Source: Bosea sp. 124 (GTDB lineage: Bacteria; Pseudomonadota; Alphaproteobacteria; Rhizobiales; Beijerinckiaceae). From it: a DNA stretch of 64,000 nucleotides. How positions within the stretch are numbered: position 1 is the stretch's first letter; every line of letters starts with the position of its first letter. The translations under genes were made by a program, and so were the position numbers. The notes beneath the pieces are model-generated. The model searched no databases and was not told the DNA's origin. It saw nothing but the letters and a program-made list of their open reading frames with translations. Below, piece by piece: positions 1 through 10,193 of the stretch. The stretch spans positions 4,419,001-4,483,000 of the forward strand of contig NZ_PZZM01000001.1 in the NCBI RefSeq assembly GCF_003046175.1. Direction: 5' to 3'.

Positions 1-26
1 AGCCGGGCGAAGGGAGCGCGGCATGA
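1..26 (+). CDS. tatB: TatB C-terminal end (partial)
   Basis: An open frame enters from the left edge and stops at TGA 24-26, overlapping the tatC ATG as ATGA. Only the last seven residues (PGEGSAA) are visible. A Pro/Ala-rich tail just before tatC fits TatB, which normally precedes tatC in alphaproteobacterial tatABC operons. The identity rests on position, not on sequence. Confidence 0.45.
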
Positions 27-847
27 GCGTCGCCAATTCGCGCGATGGCGAGGACGAGATCGAAGCCTCGCGCGCACCGCTGATCGACCATCTGATCGAA
101 CTGCGCTCGCGGCTGATCAAGTCGATGATCGCTTTCCTGGTGATGTTCTTCATCTGCTTCGCCTTCGCGACGCAGATCTACAACATCCTGGTCCAGCCCT
201 ATGTCTGGGCGGCGGGGCCGGGCGCCAATGTGCAGCTCATCTACACCGCGCCGCTGGAATATCTCTTCACCCAGATCAAGATCGCAGCCTTCGGCGCGGG
301 CTTCTTCGCCTTCCCGGTGATCGCGACGCAGCTCTACAAATTCGTCGCGCCGGGGCTCTACAAGAACGAGCGTCAGGCGTTCGCGCCTTATCTGGCGGCG
401 ACCCCGATCTTCTTCGTCGCGGGCGCGGCGATGGTGTTCTTCTTCGCCATGCCGGTGCTGATGAAGTTCTCCATCGGCATGCAGCAGGCGGCGACCGACG
501 GGCAGGCCGGCATCGCGCTGCTGCCCAAGGTCAGCGAGTATCTGTCGCTGATCATGACGTTGATCTTCGCCTTCGGCATTTCCTTCCAGTTGCCGGTGAT
601 CCTGACACTGCTCGGGCAGGCGGGCATCATCGATTCGCAGTTCCTGAAGGACAAGCGCCGCTACGCGATCGTCGTCGTCTTCGTCATTGCGGCCGTCCTG
701 ACACCGCCCGATGTCATCTCGCAGCTGATGCTCGCGGTGCCGATGCTGCTGCTCTACGAGCTGTCGGTGTTCTCGGTGCGCCATGTCGAGAAGAAGCGCG
801 CAGCCAAGCAGGCGGCCGACGATGCGGCAGACGCGGCGAGCGAGTAG
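23..847 (+). CDS. tatC: Sec-independent protein translocase TatC
   Basis: TatC is the polytopic inner-membrane receptor of the twin-arginine pathway. With TatB it binds RR signal peptides of folded substrates before TatA assembles. The 274-residue product has the family N-terminus (PLIDHLIELRSRLIKS), the conserved YxxxAPLEYL stretch after the first periplasmic loop, and about six membrane segments. The C-terminal tail is Lys/Ala-rich and cytoplasmic. The ATG overlaps the preceding stop by four bases, suggesting translational coupling with tatB. serS follows on the same strand after about 200 bases that carry a palindromic repeat. Length is normal for the family. Confidence 0.97.
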   Translation: MSVANSRDGEDEIEASRAPLIDHLIELRSRLIKSMIAFLVMFFICFAFATQIYNILVQPYVWAAGPGANVQLIYTAPLEYLFTQIKIAAFGAGFFAFPVIATQLYKFVAPGLYKNERQAFAPYLAATPIFFVAGAAMVFFFAMPVLMKFSIGMQQAATDGQAGIALLPKVSEYLSLIMTLIFAFGISFQLPVILTLLGQAGIIDSQFLKDKRRYAIVVVFVIAAVLTPPDVISQLMLAVPMLLLYELSVFSVRHVEKKRAAKQAADDAADAASE

Positions 848-856
848 GTCCGCGAC

Positions 857-949
857 GTCATGCTCGGCCTTGTGCCGAGCATCCACGTCTTGAACTCAGG
901 CCCCGACCAGCGAAGACGTGGATGGTCGGGACAAGCCCGACCATGACGG
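857..949 (+). repeat. Palindromic intergenic repeat (tatC-serS)
   Basis: The outer ends are inverted (gtcatg and catgac), as are inner arms (atccacgtctt and gaagacgtggat). Each arm has its own small hairpin, tgctcggccttgtgccgagca on the left and ggtcgggacaagcccgacc on the right. Similar elements lie at 3458-3556, 12599-12679 and 48026-48066. RNA could fold into a cross-shaped structure. It may act as a terminator or RNA-stabilising element, but no function is shown. Confidence 0.7.
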
Positions 950-1003
950 AGAGGCGAACGGCGCTCCGCGCCACCTTGCCTGTTCCCTCCCGCGCGATCC
1001 CGG

Positions 1004-2616
<1,613 letters not shown>

Positions 2617-2674
2617 TGCTGCCGTCACTCCCGACGCTTTTCCCTTGTCGTTGCTCCTGCTGAAGGCCTGACCC

Positions 2675-3436
2675 ATGCGCATTCTCGTCACCAATGATGA
2701 CGGCATCCATGCCGAGGGGCTGGCCGTGCTGGAACGCATCGCCGCGCAGCTTTCCGACGATGTCTGGGTCGTCGCGCCGGAGACCGACCAGTCCGGCGTC
2801 GCGCATTCGCTGTCGCTGTCCAATCCGCTGCGGCTGCGCCAGATCGCCGAGAAGCGCTTCGCCGTCACGGGCACACCGACCGACTGCGTCATCATGGCGG
2901 CACGCTCGATCATGATCGAGAACCGGCCCGATCTCGTGCTGTCGGGCGTCAATCGCGGCCAGAACGTTGCCGAGGACGTGACCTATTCGGGCACCATCGC
3001 AGCCGCCATGGAGGGCACGCTGCTCGGCATTCCCTCGATCGCGGTCAGCCAGGCCTATGGGCCGGGCGGGCGCGAGAACATCCACTGGGATTGTGCCGAG
3101 CACCATGCGCCCGGAATCATCCGCCGGCTGCTGGCTGAGGGCATCCCGAAGGACGTGCTGTTCAACCTGAACTTCCCCAATGTCTCGCCGGGCGAGGTCG
3201 AGGGCATCGCCGTGACGGTGCAGGGCCGGCGCGACCAGGAACTGCTGCAGTTGCAGCCGCGCCAGGATGGGCGCGGCAACCCGTATTTCTGGATCGCCTT
3301 CTCCCGCGGCCGCAGCGAGCCGGCCAACGGCACCGACCTGCGCGCGCTGGCGGAGAAGAATATCTCGGTGACGCCGCTCGAACTCGACCTGACGCATGAG
3401 CCGACGCTGACCCGCTTCGCGCGTGTGTTCGCTTGA
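2675..3436 (+). CDS. surE: 5'/3'-nucleotidase SurE
   Basis: SurE is a metal-dependent survival protein that removes phosphate from nucleoside 5'- and 3'-monophosphates and short polyphosphates. The 253-residue product starts with the signature [16 protein letters not shown], where Asp8 and Asp9 bind metal. It also has the Ser of DQSGVAHS and the Asn of SGVNRGQN that complete the metal site. The order serS-surE-pcm-M23 peptidase is widely conserved in alphaproteobacteria and recalls surE-pcm-nlpD in gammaproteobacteria. It begins 58 bases after serS. Confidence 0.97.
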   Translation: MRILVTNDDGIHAEGLAVLERIAAQLSDDVWVVAPETDQSGVAHSLSLSNPLRLRQIAEKRFAVTGTPTDCVIMAARSIMIENRPDLVLSGVNRGQNVAEDVTYSGTIAAAMEGTLLGIPSIAVSQAYGPGGRENIHWDCAEHHAPGIIRRLLAEGIPKDVLFNLNFPNVSPGEVEGIAVTVQGRRDQELLQLQPRQDGRGNPYFWIAFSRGRSEPANGTDLRALAEKNISVTPLELDLTHEPTLTRFARVFA

Positions 3437-3457
3437 GCGTAACAGCGCTACCAACCG

Positions 3458-3556
3458 CGTCATCCTGGGCAGCCGGAGGTTGTCCCGGGATCCATCGCAG
3501 AGCGCTGCGCCCTCCGGTGGATTCCTGCGCTCCGCTGCGCTTCGGCCAGGATGACG
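3458..3556 (+). repeat. Palindromic intergenic repeat (surE-pcm)
   Basis: The ends are exact inverted repeats: cgtcatcctgg at 3458-3468 and ccaggatgacg at 3546-3556. Inner parts (ggatccat and ggtggattcc) also pair roughly. It fills most of the surE-pcm gap and has the same layout as the element at 857-949. Confidence 0.7.
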
Positions 3557-3591
3557 GCGCGGTTGTGACGTCCGCCAGCCCGCTCTGAACC

Positions 3592-4278
3592 ATGACCGAA
3601 GGCGAGGGCGGCAGGATGGGCGAGGAGGTGCCGGCCAGCGAGGGCGAGCGGACTGTCGCCTTTCTCCTGTCGCTGCGGGCTCAGGGCGTGCGCGATCTCG
3701 CCGTGCTGCGCGCCATGGAAAAGGTCGCGCGCGAGCGATTCGCGCCGGCGCGCTTCGCCGATCTCGCCCGGCAGGATGTCTCGGTGCCGCTGCCCTGCGG
3801 CCAGACCATGACCGCGCCGCACACCGTCGCCGCCCTGCTGGGCGCGCTCGACATGCAGCCCTCGGCCCGCGTGCTCGAGGTCGGTACCGGCTCGGGTTAT
3901 GTCGCGGCGCTGCTTGCGGCGATGGGCGGGGAGGTGGTCTCGCTCGAGCGCTACCGCACCTTGGCGCTGGCGGCGCATGAACGGGTCGCGGGCCATGGCT
4001 ATGCGGCTTGCGTCGAACTGCGCCATGCCGACGGCTTCGTGCCGGACCGGACGCTGGGGCGCTTCGACCGCATCCTCGTCAACGGCGTGACCCACGCCAT
4101 TCCCGAAGCGCTGCTGATGCGGCTGTCGCCGGGCGGGCGCCTGGTCGGGGCGCTGCGTGTCGATGGCGCGGCGCGGCGCGTGGTGGTGACGCGATTGGCA
4201 GATGGCGGCTTCGACCATGCGCCTGGTCCCGCCGTCCGCCTGCCGCCGCTGGTGCCCGGCCTGGCGCGGGCGCTCTAG
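3592..4278 (+). CDS. pcm: Protein-L-isoaspartate O-methyltransferase
   Basis: PCMT uses SAM to methylate abnormal L-isoaspartyl residues, starting the repair of aged proteins. The SAM-binding motif I (VLEVGTGSGYVAALLA, about residues 93-108) is clear, preceded by the typical PCGQTMTAPHTVA stretch. The C-terminus carries LSPGGRLVGALR and ends in a short variable tail. Length (228) is normal. The ATG at 3592 gives a short charged N-terminal extension. A second ATG at 3616 could also serve as the start. Confidence 0.93.
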   Translation: MTEGEGGRMGEEVPASEGERTVAFLLSLRAQGVRDLAVLRAMEKVARERFAPARFADLARQDVSVPLPCGQTMTAPHTVAALLGALDMQPSARVLEVGTGSGYVAALLAAMGGEVVSLERYRTLALAAHERVAGHGYAACVELRHADGFVPDRTLGRFDRILVNGVTHAIPEALLMRLSPGGRLVGALRVDGAARRVVVTRLADGGFDHAPGPAVRLPPLVPGLARAL

Positions 4279-4414
4279 GCGCGGCCGGCGACGTCTCGCG
4301 AAAAAGCAAAAGCACGAAAAAGCAAACGCGAGCGCGCGGCGCGAAACGCTTTCGTAACCTGAACGCGGCTTTAATGCTGGCTATCGAGTTGCGTTGTTCG
4401 CGAGTGCCAGTTCC

Positions 4415-5848
4415 ATGCGTAGCCAAGCCGGATCGGTCAAGTTCAGCCTCGTTCTCCGCGCGTCGACGGCGTGTCTGCTCGCCTTTGGCGCCAGCGCCTG
4501 CTCGTCAGAGGCGATGCGGTTCACCGACACCCCCTTCGCCAGCCCGTTCAAGACGGGTCAGGCTCAGGCTCCGGCCCCGGCACGCGATCCGGCGACCACC
4601 GGGTCGATCGGCCGTGTCGCCAGCACGCCGGTCTACTCGACTCCCGCGCCAGCCATGGCCGCGGTGCGCTCCCAGCCTCTGCCACCGCCGCAATCGGCCG
4701 TCGCGCTTCGCAGCGCCGCGCCGCAGCCGGTGGCTGGCAATGCGTCGGGCTGGAGCGCCCAGGGCGGCACGCCGATCGTCGTCGCCCAGGGCGAAACGCT
4801 CGACATGATCTCCTCCCGCTACGGCGTGCCGCGCGCGGCTCTGATTTCGGCGAACGGCCTCTCCGGCCCGACGATTGCGCCGGGCTCGCGCCTGACGATT
4901 CCGGTCTATAACGCCGCCTCCGCAGGTGCCGCGCCGGCGCCGCGCCAGCAGGTCGCCCAGGCTCAAAGCGAGACGCGCTCGGATGCGTCGCGCTTCGTCA
5001 CCGGGCCGGCGCCTGCCGCCTCGCTCGCGCCAGTTCGTCCGGCTGCGCCGGTGCAGGATGCGCGGGCGAAGGCCCAGCACGATGCACGAGCTGCCGCCGA
5101 TGCGAAGGCCGCTGCCGCACAGTCGAAGGCGGCCGCCGCCGCCGAAGCCAAGGCCAAGGCAGACGCCGATGCTCTGGCGATGCGCGAATCGCGGGCCCGC
5201 TTCGCGGCCGAGGCCAAGGCGAAAGCTGCCGCCAGGGCGTCCACACCTGTCGCCGCCGCTCCGGCGCCGGTCGCCAAGGTGGTCGTCGCGGCAAAGCCGG
5301 TCGTGGAGAAGCCCGTCGTCGCCGAGGCGAAGCCGGTCCGCGCTCCCGCGCCCGAGAAGGCCAGGCCTGTTGTCGTCGCCAGCGCGCCCGCGACCGAGCC
5401 GAAGGTCACCGCCATTCCGAAGGCCGATCCGGAGCCGGCCACGACGGCCAGCCTGCCGAAGGTCGAGGAGGCCGGGGACAAGGCCGATTTCCGCTGGCCG
5501 GCCCGTGGCCGCGTCATCGCCGGCTTCAGCGGCCGGGGCGGCAACGAGGGCATCAACATCGCCGTGCCGGAGGGTACCCCGATCAAGGCGGCCGAAGGCG
5601 GCACGGTTGCCTATGCCGGCAACGAGCTGAAAGGCTATGGCAACCTCGTGCTGATCCGCCATCCCAACGGCTATGTCTCGGCCTACGCCCATAATGGCGA
5701 GCTGAGCGTCAAGCGCGGCGAGACGGTGAAGCGCGGCCAGGTCGTCGCCAAATCGGGCCAGAGCGGCAACGTCTCCTCGCCGCAGCTCCATTTCGAACTG
5801 CGCAAGGGCTCGTCCCCGGTCGATCCGACGCCCTATCTGAACAACTGA
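4415..5848 (+). CDS. NlpD/DipM-like LysM-M23 murein hydrolase activator lipoprotein
   Basis: Probable envelope lipoprotein that controls septal amidases. After a signal peptide with a lipobox-like FGASAC comes a LysM peptidoglycan-binding domain (about residues 116-165). A roughly 190-residue Ala/Pro/Lys-rich linker follows, then a C-terminal M23 domain (about 358-477). The first metal-ligand motif reads NEGINIA where active LytM enzymes have HxGxD. YAHN and LHFELR remain, so the domain looks catalytically degenerate, as in E. coli NlpD. Its place after surE and pcm matches nlpD. ATG 4415 was chosen over an upstream TTG at 4394 because it begins directly before the signal peptide. An autolytic endopeptidase is less likely. 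Confidence 0.88.
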   Translation: MRSQAGSVKFSLVLRASTACLLAFGASACSSEAMRFTDTPFASPFKTGQAQAPAPARDPATTGSIGRVASTPVYSTPAPAMAAVRSQPLPPPQSAVALRSAAPQPVAGNASGWSAQGGTPIVVAQGETLDMISSRYGVPRAALISANGLSGPTIAPGSRLTIPVYNAASAGAAPAPRQQVAQAQSETRSDASRFVTGPAPAASLAPVRPAAPVQDARAKAQHDARAAADAKAAAAQSKAAAAAEAKAKADADALAMRESRARFAAEAKAKAAARASTPVAAAPAPVAKVVVAAKPVVEKPVVAEAKPVRAPAPEKARPVVVASAPATEPKVTAIPKADPEPATTASLPKVEEAGDKADFRWPARGRVIAGFSGRGGNEGINIAVPEGTPIKAAEGGTVAYAGNELKGYGNLVLIRHPNGYVSAYAHNGELSVKRGETVKRGQVVAKSGQSGNVSSPQLHFELRKGSSPVDPTPYLNN

Positions 5849-5901
5849 GTTCGCGGTTTTCCCTTCGACCGGTCTCCGCGAGACCCCGCCGGTCGGAACA
5901 A

Positions 5902-5937
5902 GGCGGGGCGGCCCCAGGACAGGCCGCCCCGCCATTT
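5902..5937 (+). terminator. Rho-independent terminator after the M23 gene
   Basis: A perfect 12-bp stem (ggcggggcggcc with ggccgccccgcc) and an eight-base loop lie 54 bases after the M23 stop. A short T-containing tail (attt) follows. It probably ends the serS-surE-pcm-nlpD-like unit. Confidence 0.75.
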
Positions 5938-5980
5938 CCTTGCCTGAGCGCACCGTTTTCTCCCTATGCTTGTCACGCGC

Positions 5981-6000
5981 AATTTATGCATGCATAAGTT
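5981..6000 (+). promoter_or_regulatory. 20-bp palindrome, candidate operator
   Basis: aatttatgcatgcataagtt is a palindrome with one mismatched pair, centred between 5990 and 5991. It ends 24 bases before the lipoprotein ATG, with a GGGGAG ribosome site in between. AT-rich symmetry in GC-rich surroundings suggests a repressor or activator site. The regulator is unknown. Confidence 0.45.
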
Positions 6001-6024
6001 GTAGATCGGTTTGGGGAGCGAGGC

Positions 6025-6783
6025 ATGAGAGCAATTGTCGGTCTGATGCTGGCGGCGCTGTGCGCGGGCTGTCAGCAGAGCGATCTCGGGGCGGATCTGA
6101 GCTTCTCGCGCAGCGCCGGGCTCGGCTACCGGAATGCCGGCCTGTTCAACCCCGGCACGCTCTACCTCTTCGACCAGTCCACGGCGACGCTGACGCGCCT
6201 TTCGGATGACATCCCCTTGCAGAGGCGGCCGAACGATGCGGCGCCGACGACGCTGACCTCGACGCGGATCGACGGCATCGCGCTGACCGGGACCTTTCCG
6301 TCCCAGGCGGTGAAGACGGAGATCGCGGCAGCGGTCGGCACCAAGGTCAGCTTCGTCGCGGAGAACGCCGTCCGTGACGACTACCAGTCGGTGCACACGG
6401 GTCTCGCCCAGGCCTATCGCAGCGGCCTGGACGCGGGCGAGGACATGAAGGGCCGCTGGTATGTCGACGAGGTCGTGTCCCAGCGGGGCAAGTATTATCT
6501 CGTCGTCAGCGGCATCGTCCGAGCCGACAAGGCGTCGCTGTCCGTCGGCGGTATGAAGGACGACAATATCGTCGATGTTTCGGTGTCGGTGCCCGGGCTG
6601 GCGACCCCGGTCAAGGTGGCCGTTACGCATGGCCGCTCGGTCAACTGTTCCGGGAAGTCGGCGCCCTGCTTCTTCAGCGTCTCGGTGATCAAGCCCTATC
6701 TCGGGCCTGAGAAGCGGCTGGCGTTCCGCGAGGGCAGGGGCGTCGATCTCGACCGGCTGTCGGAAGCATTGCGCCGGCTTTGA
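6025..6783 (+). CDS. Hypothetical lipoprotein
   Basis: The family is not recognised. The product begins MRAIVGLMLAALCAGCQQ, a short lipoprotein signal with the lipid-modified Cys at 16. About 235 residues follow, rich in Thr, Val and Asp, with likely beta-strand patterning and no membrane segment. Two further cysteines (NCSGKSAPC, near residue 212) could form a disulphide. It is a single-gene unit bounded by a terminator and by the convergent DUF815 gene. A 20-bp palindrome just upstream suggests control at its own promoter. Confidence 0.75.
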   Translation: MRAIVGLMLAALCAGCQQSDLGADLSFSRSAGLGYRNAGLFNPGTLYLFDQSTATLTRLSDDIPLQRRPNDAAPTTLTSTRIDGIALTGTFPSQAVKTEIAAAVGTKVSFVAENAVRDDYQSVHTGLAQAYRSGLDAGEDMKGRWYVDEVVSQRGKYYLVVSGIVRADKASLSVGGMKDDNIVDVSVSVPGLATPVKVAVTHGRSVNCSGKSAPCFFSVSVIKPYLGPEKRLAFREGRGVDLDRLSEALRRL

Positions 6784-6888
6784 GGTCACGGCCGGCTTCG
6801 GCCGCTGATGTCTTGTGACGGATTGGCTCCGTCACAAGACTCGTCAGGCGAAGCGCCGCATCGATGGCGCGTTTCGCGGGCGCTGCGT

Positions 6889-7791
6889 TCAGTCGCTCAG
6901 CCTTGTGCCAAGCCGGCCGGCGAGGTCCTGGATGTATTGCCAGGCGGTTCGGCCGGAGCGTGAGCCGCGCGTCGTCGCCCATTCCAGTGCCTCGTGGCGG
7001 AGCGTTTCGGGGGCGATCTCGAGCCCGAAATGCGCGACATAGCCGTCGATCATCGCCAGATACTCGTCCTGGCTGCATTTGTGGAAGCCGAGCCAGAGGC
7101 CGAATCGGTCCGACAGCGAGACCTTCTCCTCGATCGCCTCGCCAGGATTGATCGCGGTCGAGCGCTCATTGTCCATCATGTCGCGCGGCATCAGATGGCG
7201 TCGGTTGGAGGTGGCGTAGAATACGACATTGCCGGGCCGGCCCTCGACGCCGCCGTCGAGCGCTGCCTTCAGCGATTTGTAGGAGGTGTCGTCACCGTCG
7301 AAGGAGAGGTCGTCGCAGAAGACGATGGCGCGATGCGCGTCGGGGCGCAGCAGCGCCATCAGCACGGGCAGGCTCTCGATATCCTCGCGGTGGATCTCGA
7401 TCAGCTTCAGAGGCAGGGTCTCGTCCTTCAGCCGCTGGTTGGTATCGGCATGGACCGACTTGACCAACGAGGACTTGCCCATGCCGCGGGCGCCCCAGAG
7501 CAGGACGTTGTTGGCCGGCAAGCCGCGCGCGAAACGCTCGGTGTTCTCCGCCAGTGTGTCGCGGACGCGATCGACGCCGCGCAGCAGCGAGAGCGCCACG
7601 CGATTGACGCGTGCGACCGGGGCAAGCTCCGAGCCGGCCGGATGCCAGACGAAGGCGTCGGCGAGCGTCAGGTCGGCCGGTTTCCGCGCGGGCGGGGCGA
7701 TCCGCTCCAGCGCGTCGGCGATGCGCAGCAGGGTAGCGAGCGTCTGGTCCGTGTCGGTCTTGATAGGGGAGGTCATGCTGGGGGAGGTCAT
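6889..7791 (-). CDS. DUF815-family ATP-binding protein
   Basis: AAA-like ATPase of unknown cellular role, common in alphaproteobacteria. Walker A is WGARGMGKSSLV (Gly100 to Lys106 within it). Walker B is the hydrophobic run ending in FCDDLSF, followed by a sensor-like FYATSNRRHL. The C-terminal part (SLSDRFGLWLGFHKCSQDEYL) is typical of the family. Start 7791 was chosen because an AAGG stands about nine bases upstream. A longer reading to 7920 adds a Cys/Arg-rich stretch unlike the family. It lies divergent from yajC, so the gap 7792-8170 should hold promoters for both. Confidence 0.85.
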   Translation of the reverse strand: MTSPSMTSPIKTDTDQTLATLLRIADALERIAPPARKPADLTLADAFVWHPAGSELAPVARVNRVALSLLRGVDRVRDTLAENTERFARGLPANNVLLWGARGMGKSSLVKSVHADTNQRLKDETLPLKLIEIHREDIESLPVLMALLRPDAHRAIVFCDDLSFDGDDTSYKSLKAALDGGVEGRPGNVVFYATSNRRHLMPRDMMDNERSTAINPGEAIEEKVSLSDRFGLWLGFHKCSQDEYLAMIDGYVAHFGLEIAPETLRHEALEWATTRGSRSGRTAWQYIQDLAGRLGTRLSD

Positions 7792-7944
7792 GGCAAGCCT
7801 TCGAACGGGTGATCCACAACAACCGTAACGGGCGGTACGGCAGATAGAACCTAAACTGCGTGCCGCAGCAAAGCGCAAGGCCATTGCGCGAACAGCCCCA
7901 AGCCCATAGGTGAGGGGCACGCCCGCGCAATCGGGCGCATCCGA

Positions 7945-7972
7945 TTGATTTACCGGCGTCGCTGGCTATAGT
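7945..7972 (+). promoter_or_regulatory. Predicted promoter of yajC-secDF
   Basis: TTGATT at 7945-7950 and TATAGT at 7967-7972 are separated by 16 bases, close to the sigma-70 consensus. They lie about 200 bases upstream of the yajC start codon. The leader between them and yajC (7973-8170) is long, and I see no recognisable riboswitch in it. Confidence 0.55.
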
Positions 7973-8170
7973 CCGCGCGCTTTTTGAGCCTGGAGAACGC
8001 GCCGATCAGACTGCGAGGCAGTCCGACCGGATCACGCGGTCTCCATCGATATGTGAGAGATGGGTTCACCGGACAGATCGCTTCACCCTGTTCGGATCCA
8101 GCTCTAGACGAAGTTTGCCGCGCCCCGCGGCCGGCGGCGCGTTGCGTCGCCGCGATGAAGGAGCCCTTCC

Positions 8171-8497
8171 GTGATCACCCCCGCTTTCGCCCAAACCGCT
8201 GGCGCCGGCGGCTCCACCGACATGCTGATGTCGCTGGTGCCGTTCGTGCTGATCTTCGTGATCATGTGGTTCCTCATCATTCGCCCGCAGCAGAAGCGCG
8301 TGAAGACGCATCAGGAGATGATCAAGAACGTGCGGCGCGGCGACACTGTGATCACGGCCGGCGGTATCGTCGCCAAGGTCTCCAAGGTGATCGACGACGC
8401 CGAGGTCGAGGCGGAGATCGCCGACGGCGTTCGCGTCCGCCTGGTCAAGGGCATGATCACCGACGTCCGCGCCAAGGGCGAGCCGGTCAAGGGCTGA
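8171..8497 (+). CDS. yajC: Preprotein translocase subunit YajC
   Basis: Small inner-membrane accessory of the SecDF-YajC complex. The 108-residue protein has one membrane segment (about residues 20-40, LVPFVLIFVIMWFLIIRP). The family hallmark RPQQKRVKTHQEM follows, then a small cytoplasmic beta domain (GDTVITAGGIVAKV). The start is GTG at 8171, with AAGGAG seven bases before it. It leads the yajC-secD-secF operon. An 18-base hairpin (8507-8524) in the 55-base gap to secD may adjust relative expression. Confidence 0.97.
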   Translation: MITPAFAQTAGAGGSTDMLMSLVPFVLIFVIMWFLIIRPQQKRVKTHQEMIKNVRRGDTVITAGGIVAKVSKVIDDAEVEAEIADGVRVRLVKGMITDVRAKGEPVKG

Positions 8498-8552
8498 ATG
8501 ACGCCTCGGCCCCGCAAGGGGCCGGCGCGCGACAACAAGGCTGTTCACGCAG

Positions 8553-10163
8553 ATGCTCCGCTTCCAGACCCGCAAGGTCATCGTCGTCCTGCTCGTGCTG
8601 CTCTTCGGCTGTGGCTTCGCGCTGCCGAACCTGTTCTCGCCCGAGACGCGCAAGGCGATCGAGGCGGGCGCTCCGTCCTGGATTCCCCGCATCCTGCTGC
8701 CGATCCATGCGGTCGTGCTCGGGCTCGACCTGCAGGGCGGCTCGCATGTGCTGCTCGAGATCGATCGAGCCGATCTGGTGCGCGGCCAGGTGACGCAACT
8801 CCGCGACGACGTCCGCCGTATCCTGCGCGAGGAGCGTATCGGCTTCCAGGGCGGCATCGGCATGACGGCGCGCGGCGTCAGCGTGCGCGTGCCGGAGGCC
8901 GCCGACCGCGCGAAGCTCCTGCCGAAGCTGCGCGAGCTGAGCCAGCCGGTCGGTACGCTCGGTGCCTTCGGGCCCTCGGGCAACAACACGATCGACATCG
9001 CCGAGCAGCCTGACGGGCTGATCCAGCTCTCGGTGACGGAAGCCGGCGCCAATGAGCGCGTGCGCCGCGCTGTCGAGCAGGCCATGGAGGTGCTCCGCCG
9101 CCGCGTCGACGCGCTCGGCACCACCGAGCCCAACATCCAGCGCCAGGGCCTCGACCGAATCCTGGTCCAGGTGCCGGGCCTGCAGGACCCGCAGCGGCTG
9201 AAGGACATCCTCGGCCAGACCGCCAAGCTGCAGTTCCGCATGGTCGCGGACAGTCAGGGCGGCGATGTCGACATGCTGCCTTCGCAGGATGCCGGCGGCT
9301 CGCTGGTGCCGGTCGAGCGCCGCGTCATCGTCGAGGGCGAGGATCTGGTCGACGCGCAGCCCGCCTTCGATTCGCGGACCTCGCAGCCGATCGTCAATTT
9401 CCGCTTCAACATCCGCGGCGCGCAGCGCTTCGGCCAGGCGACGACCGAGAATCTCGGCCGTCCGCTCGCCATCGTGCTCGACAACAAGGTGATCTCGTCG
9501 CCGGTCATCCAGTCGCCGATCACCGGCGGCTCCGGCCAGATCTCCGGCAATTTCACCGTCGAATCGGTCAACAACCTCGCGATCCTGCTGCGTGCCGGCG
9601 CGCTGCCGGCCAAAATGACGATCGTAGAGGAGCGTACCGTCGGCCCCGGCCTCGGTGCCGATTCGATCCAGGCCGGCAAGATGGCGACCCTGATCGCGAC
9701 CGTTCTGGTGATCATCTACATGATCGGCACCTATGGCGTGTTCGGCTTCATCGCCTCGATCGCGCTGCTGGTGCATGTCTGCCTGATCTTCGGGCTGATG
9801 TCGGTGCTGGGCGCGACGATGACGCTGCCGGGCATCGCCGGCATCGTGCTGACGATTGGTACGGCGGTCGATTCGAACGTGCTGATCTACGAACGCATGC
9901 GCGAGGAATCCCATCAGGGCCGCTCGCTCATCTCGGCGCTGGAGGCGGGCTTCCAGCGCGCCTTCGCCACGATCATCGATTCCAACGTCACCATGCTGAT
10001 CGCGGCGCTGGCGCTGTTTGCACTGGGTTCCGGCCCGGTGCGCGGCTTCGCCGTCGTCTTCATCCTCGGCATCCTGACCACCGTCATCACGGCGGTCACG
10101 CTGACCCGGATGCTGATCGCGCTGTGGTATCGCTGGGCTCGTCCCAAGGCCCTTCCGTTCTGA
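8553..10163 (+). CDS. secD: Protein translocase subunit SecD
   Basis: SecD uses the proton gradient to pull preproteins through SecYEG on the periplasmic side. The 536-residue product has an N-terminal membrane segment (about 8-27) and LGLDLQGGSHVLLEID, the family's motif. A large periplasmic domain carries the P1 head. Five further membrane segments lie in the C-terminal third, with the conserved GTAVDSNVLIYERMREE. Asp in the fourth membrane segment is the proton-path residue in the family. secF starts 30 bases downstream. Confidence 0.98.
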   Translation: MLRFQTRKVIVVLLVLLFGCGFALPNLFSPETRKAIEAGAPSWIPRILLPIHAVVLGLDLQGGSHVLLEIDRADLVRGQVTQLRDDVRRILREERIGFQGGIGMTARGVSVRVPEAADRAKLLPKLRELSQPVGTLGAFGPSGNNTIDIAEQPDGLIQLSVTEAGANERVRRAVEQAMEVLRRRVDALGTTEPNIQRQGLDRILVQVPGLQDPQRLKDILGQTAKLQFRMVADSQGGDVDMLPSQDAGGSLVPVERRVIVEGEDLVDAQPAFDSRTSQPIVNFRFNIRGAQRFGQATTENLGRPLAIVLDNKVISSPVIQSPITGGSGQISGNFTVESVNNLAILLRAGALPAKMTIVEERTVGPGLGADSIQAGKMATLIATVLVIIYMIGTYGVFGFIASIALLVHVCLIFGLMSVLGATMTLPGIAGIVLTIGTAVDSNVLIYERMREESHQGRSLISALEAGFQRAFATIIDSNVTMLIAALALFALGSGPVRGFAVVFILGILTTVITAVTLTRMLIALWYRWARPKALPF

Positions 10164-10193
10164 CGCAAGCCAACTGCTCAAGGAGATCAGCGC

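Noticed and set aside
7973..8170. Possible riboswitch in the long yajC leader
   Set aside because: No known aptamer core or terminator/antiterminator pair could be recognised; only the promoter match was kept.
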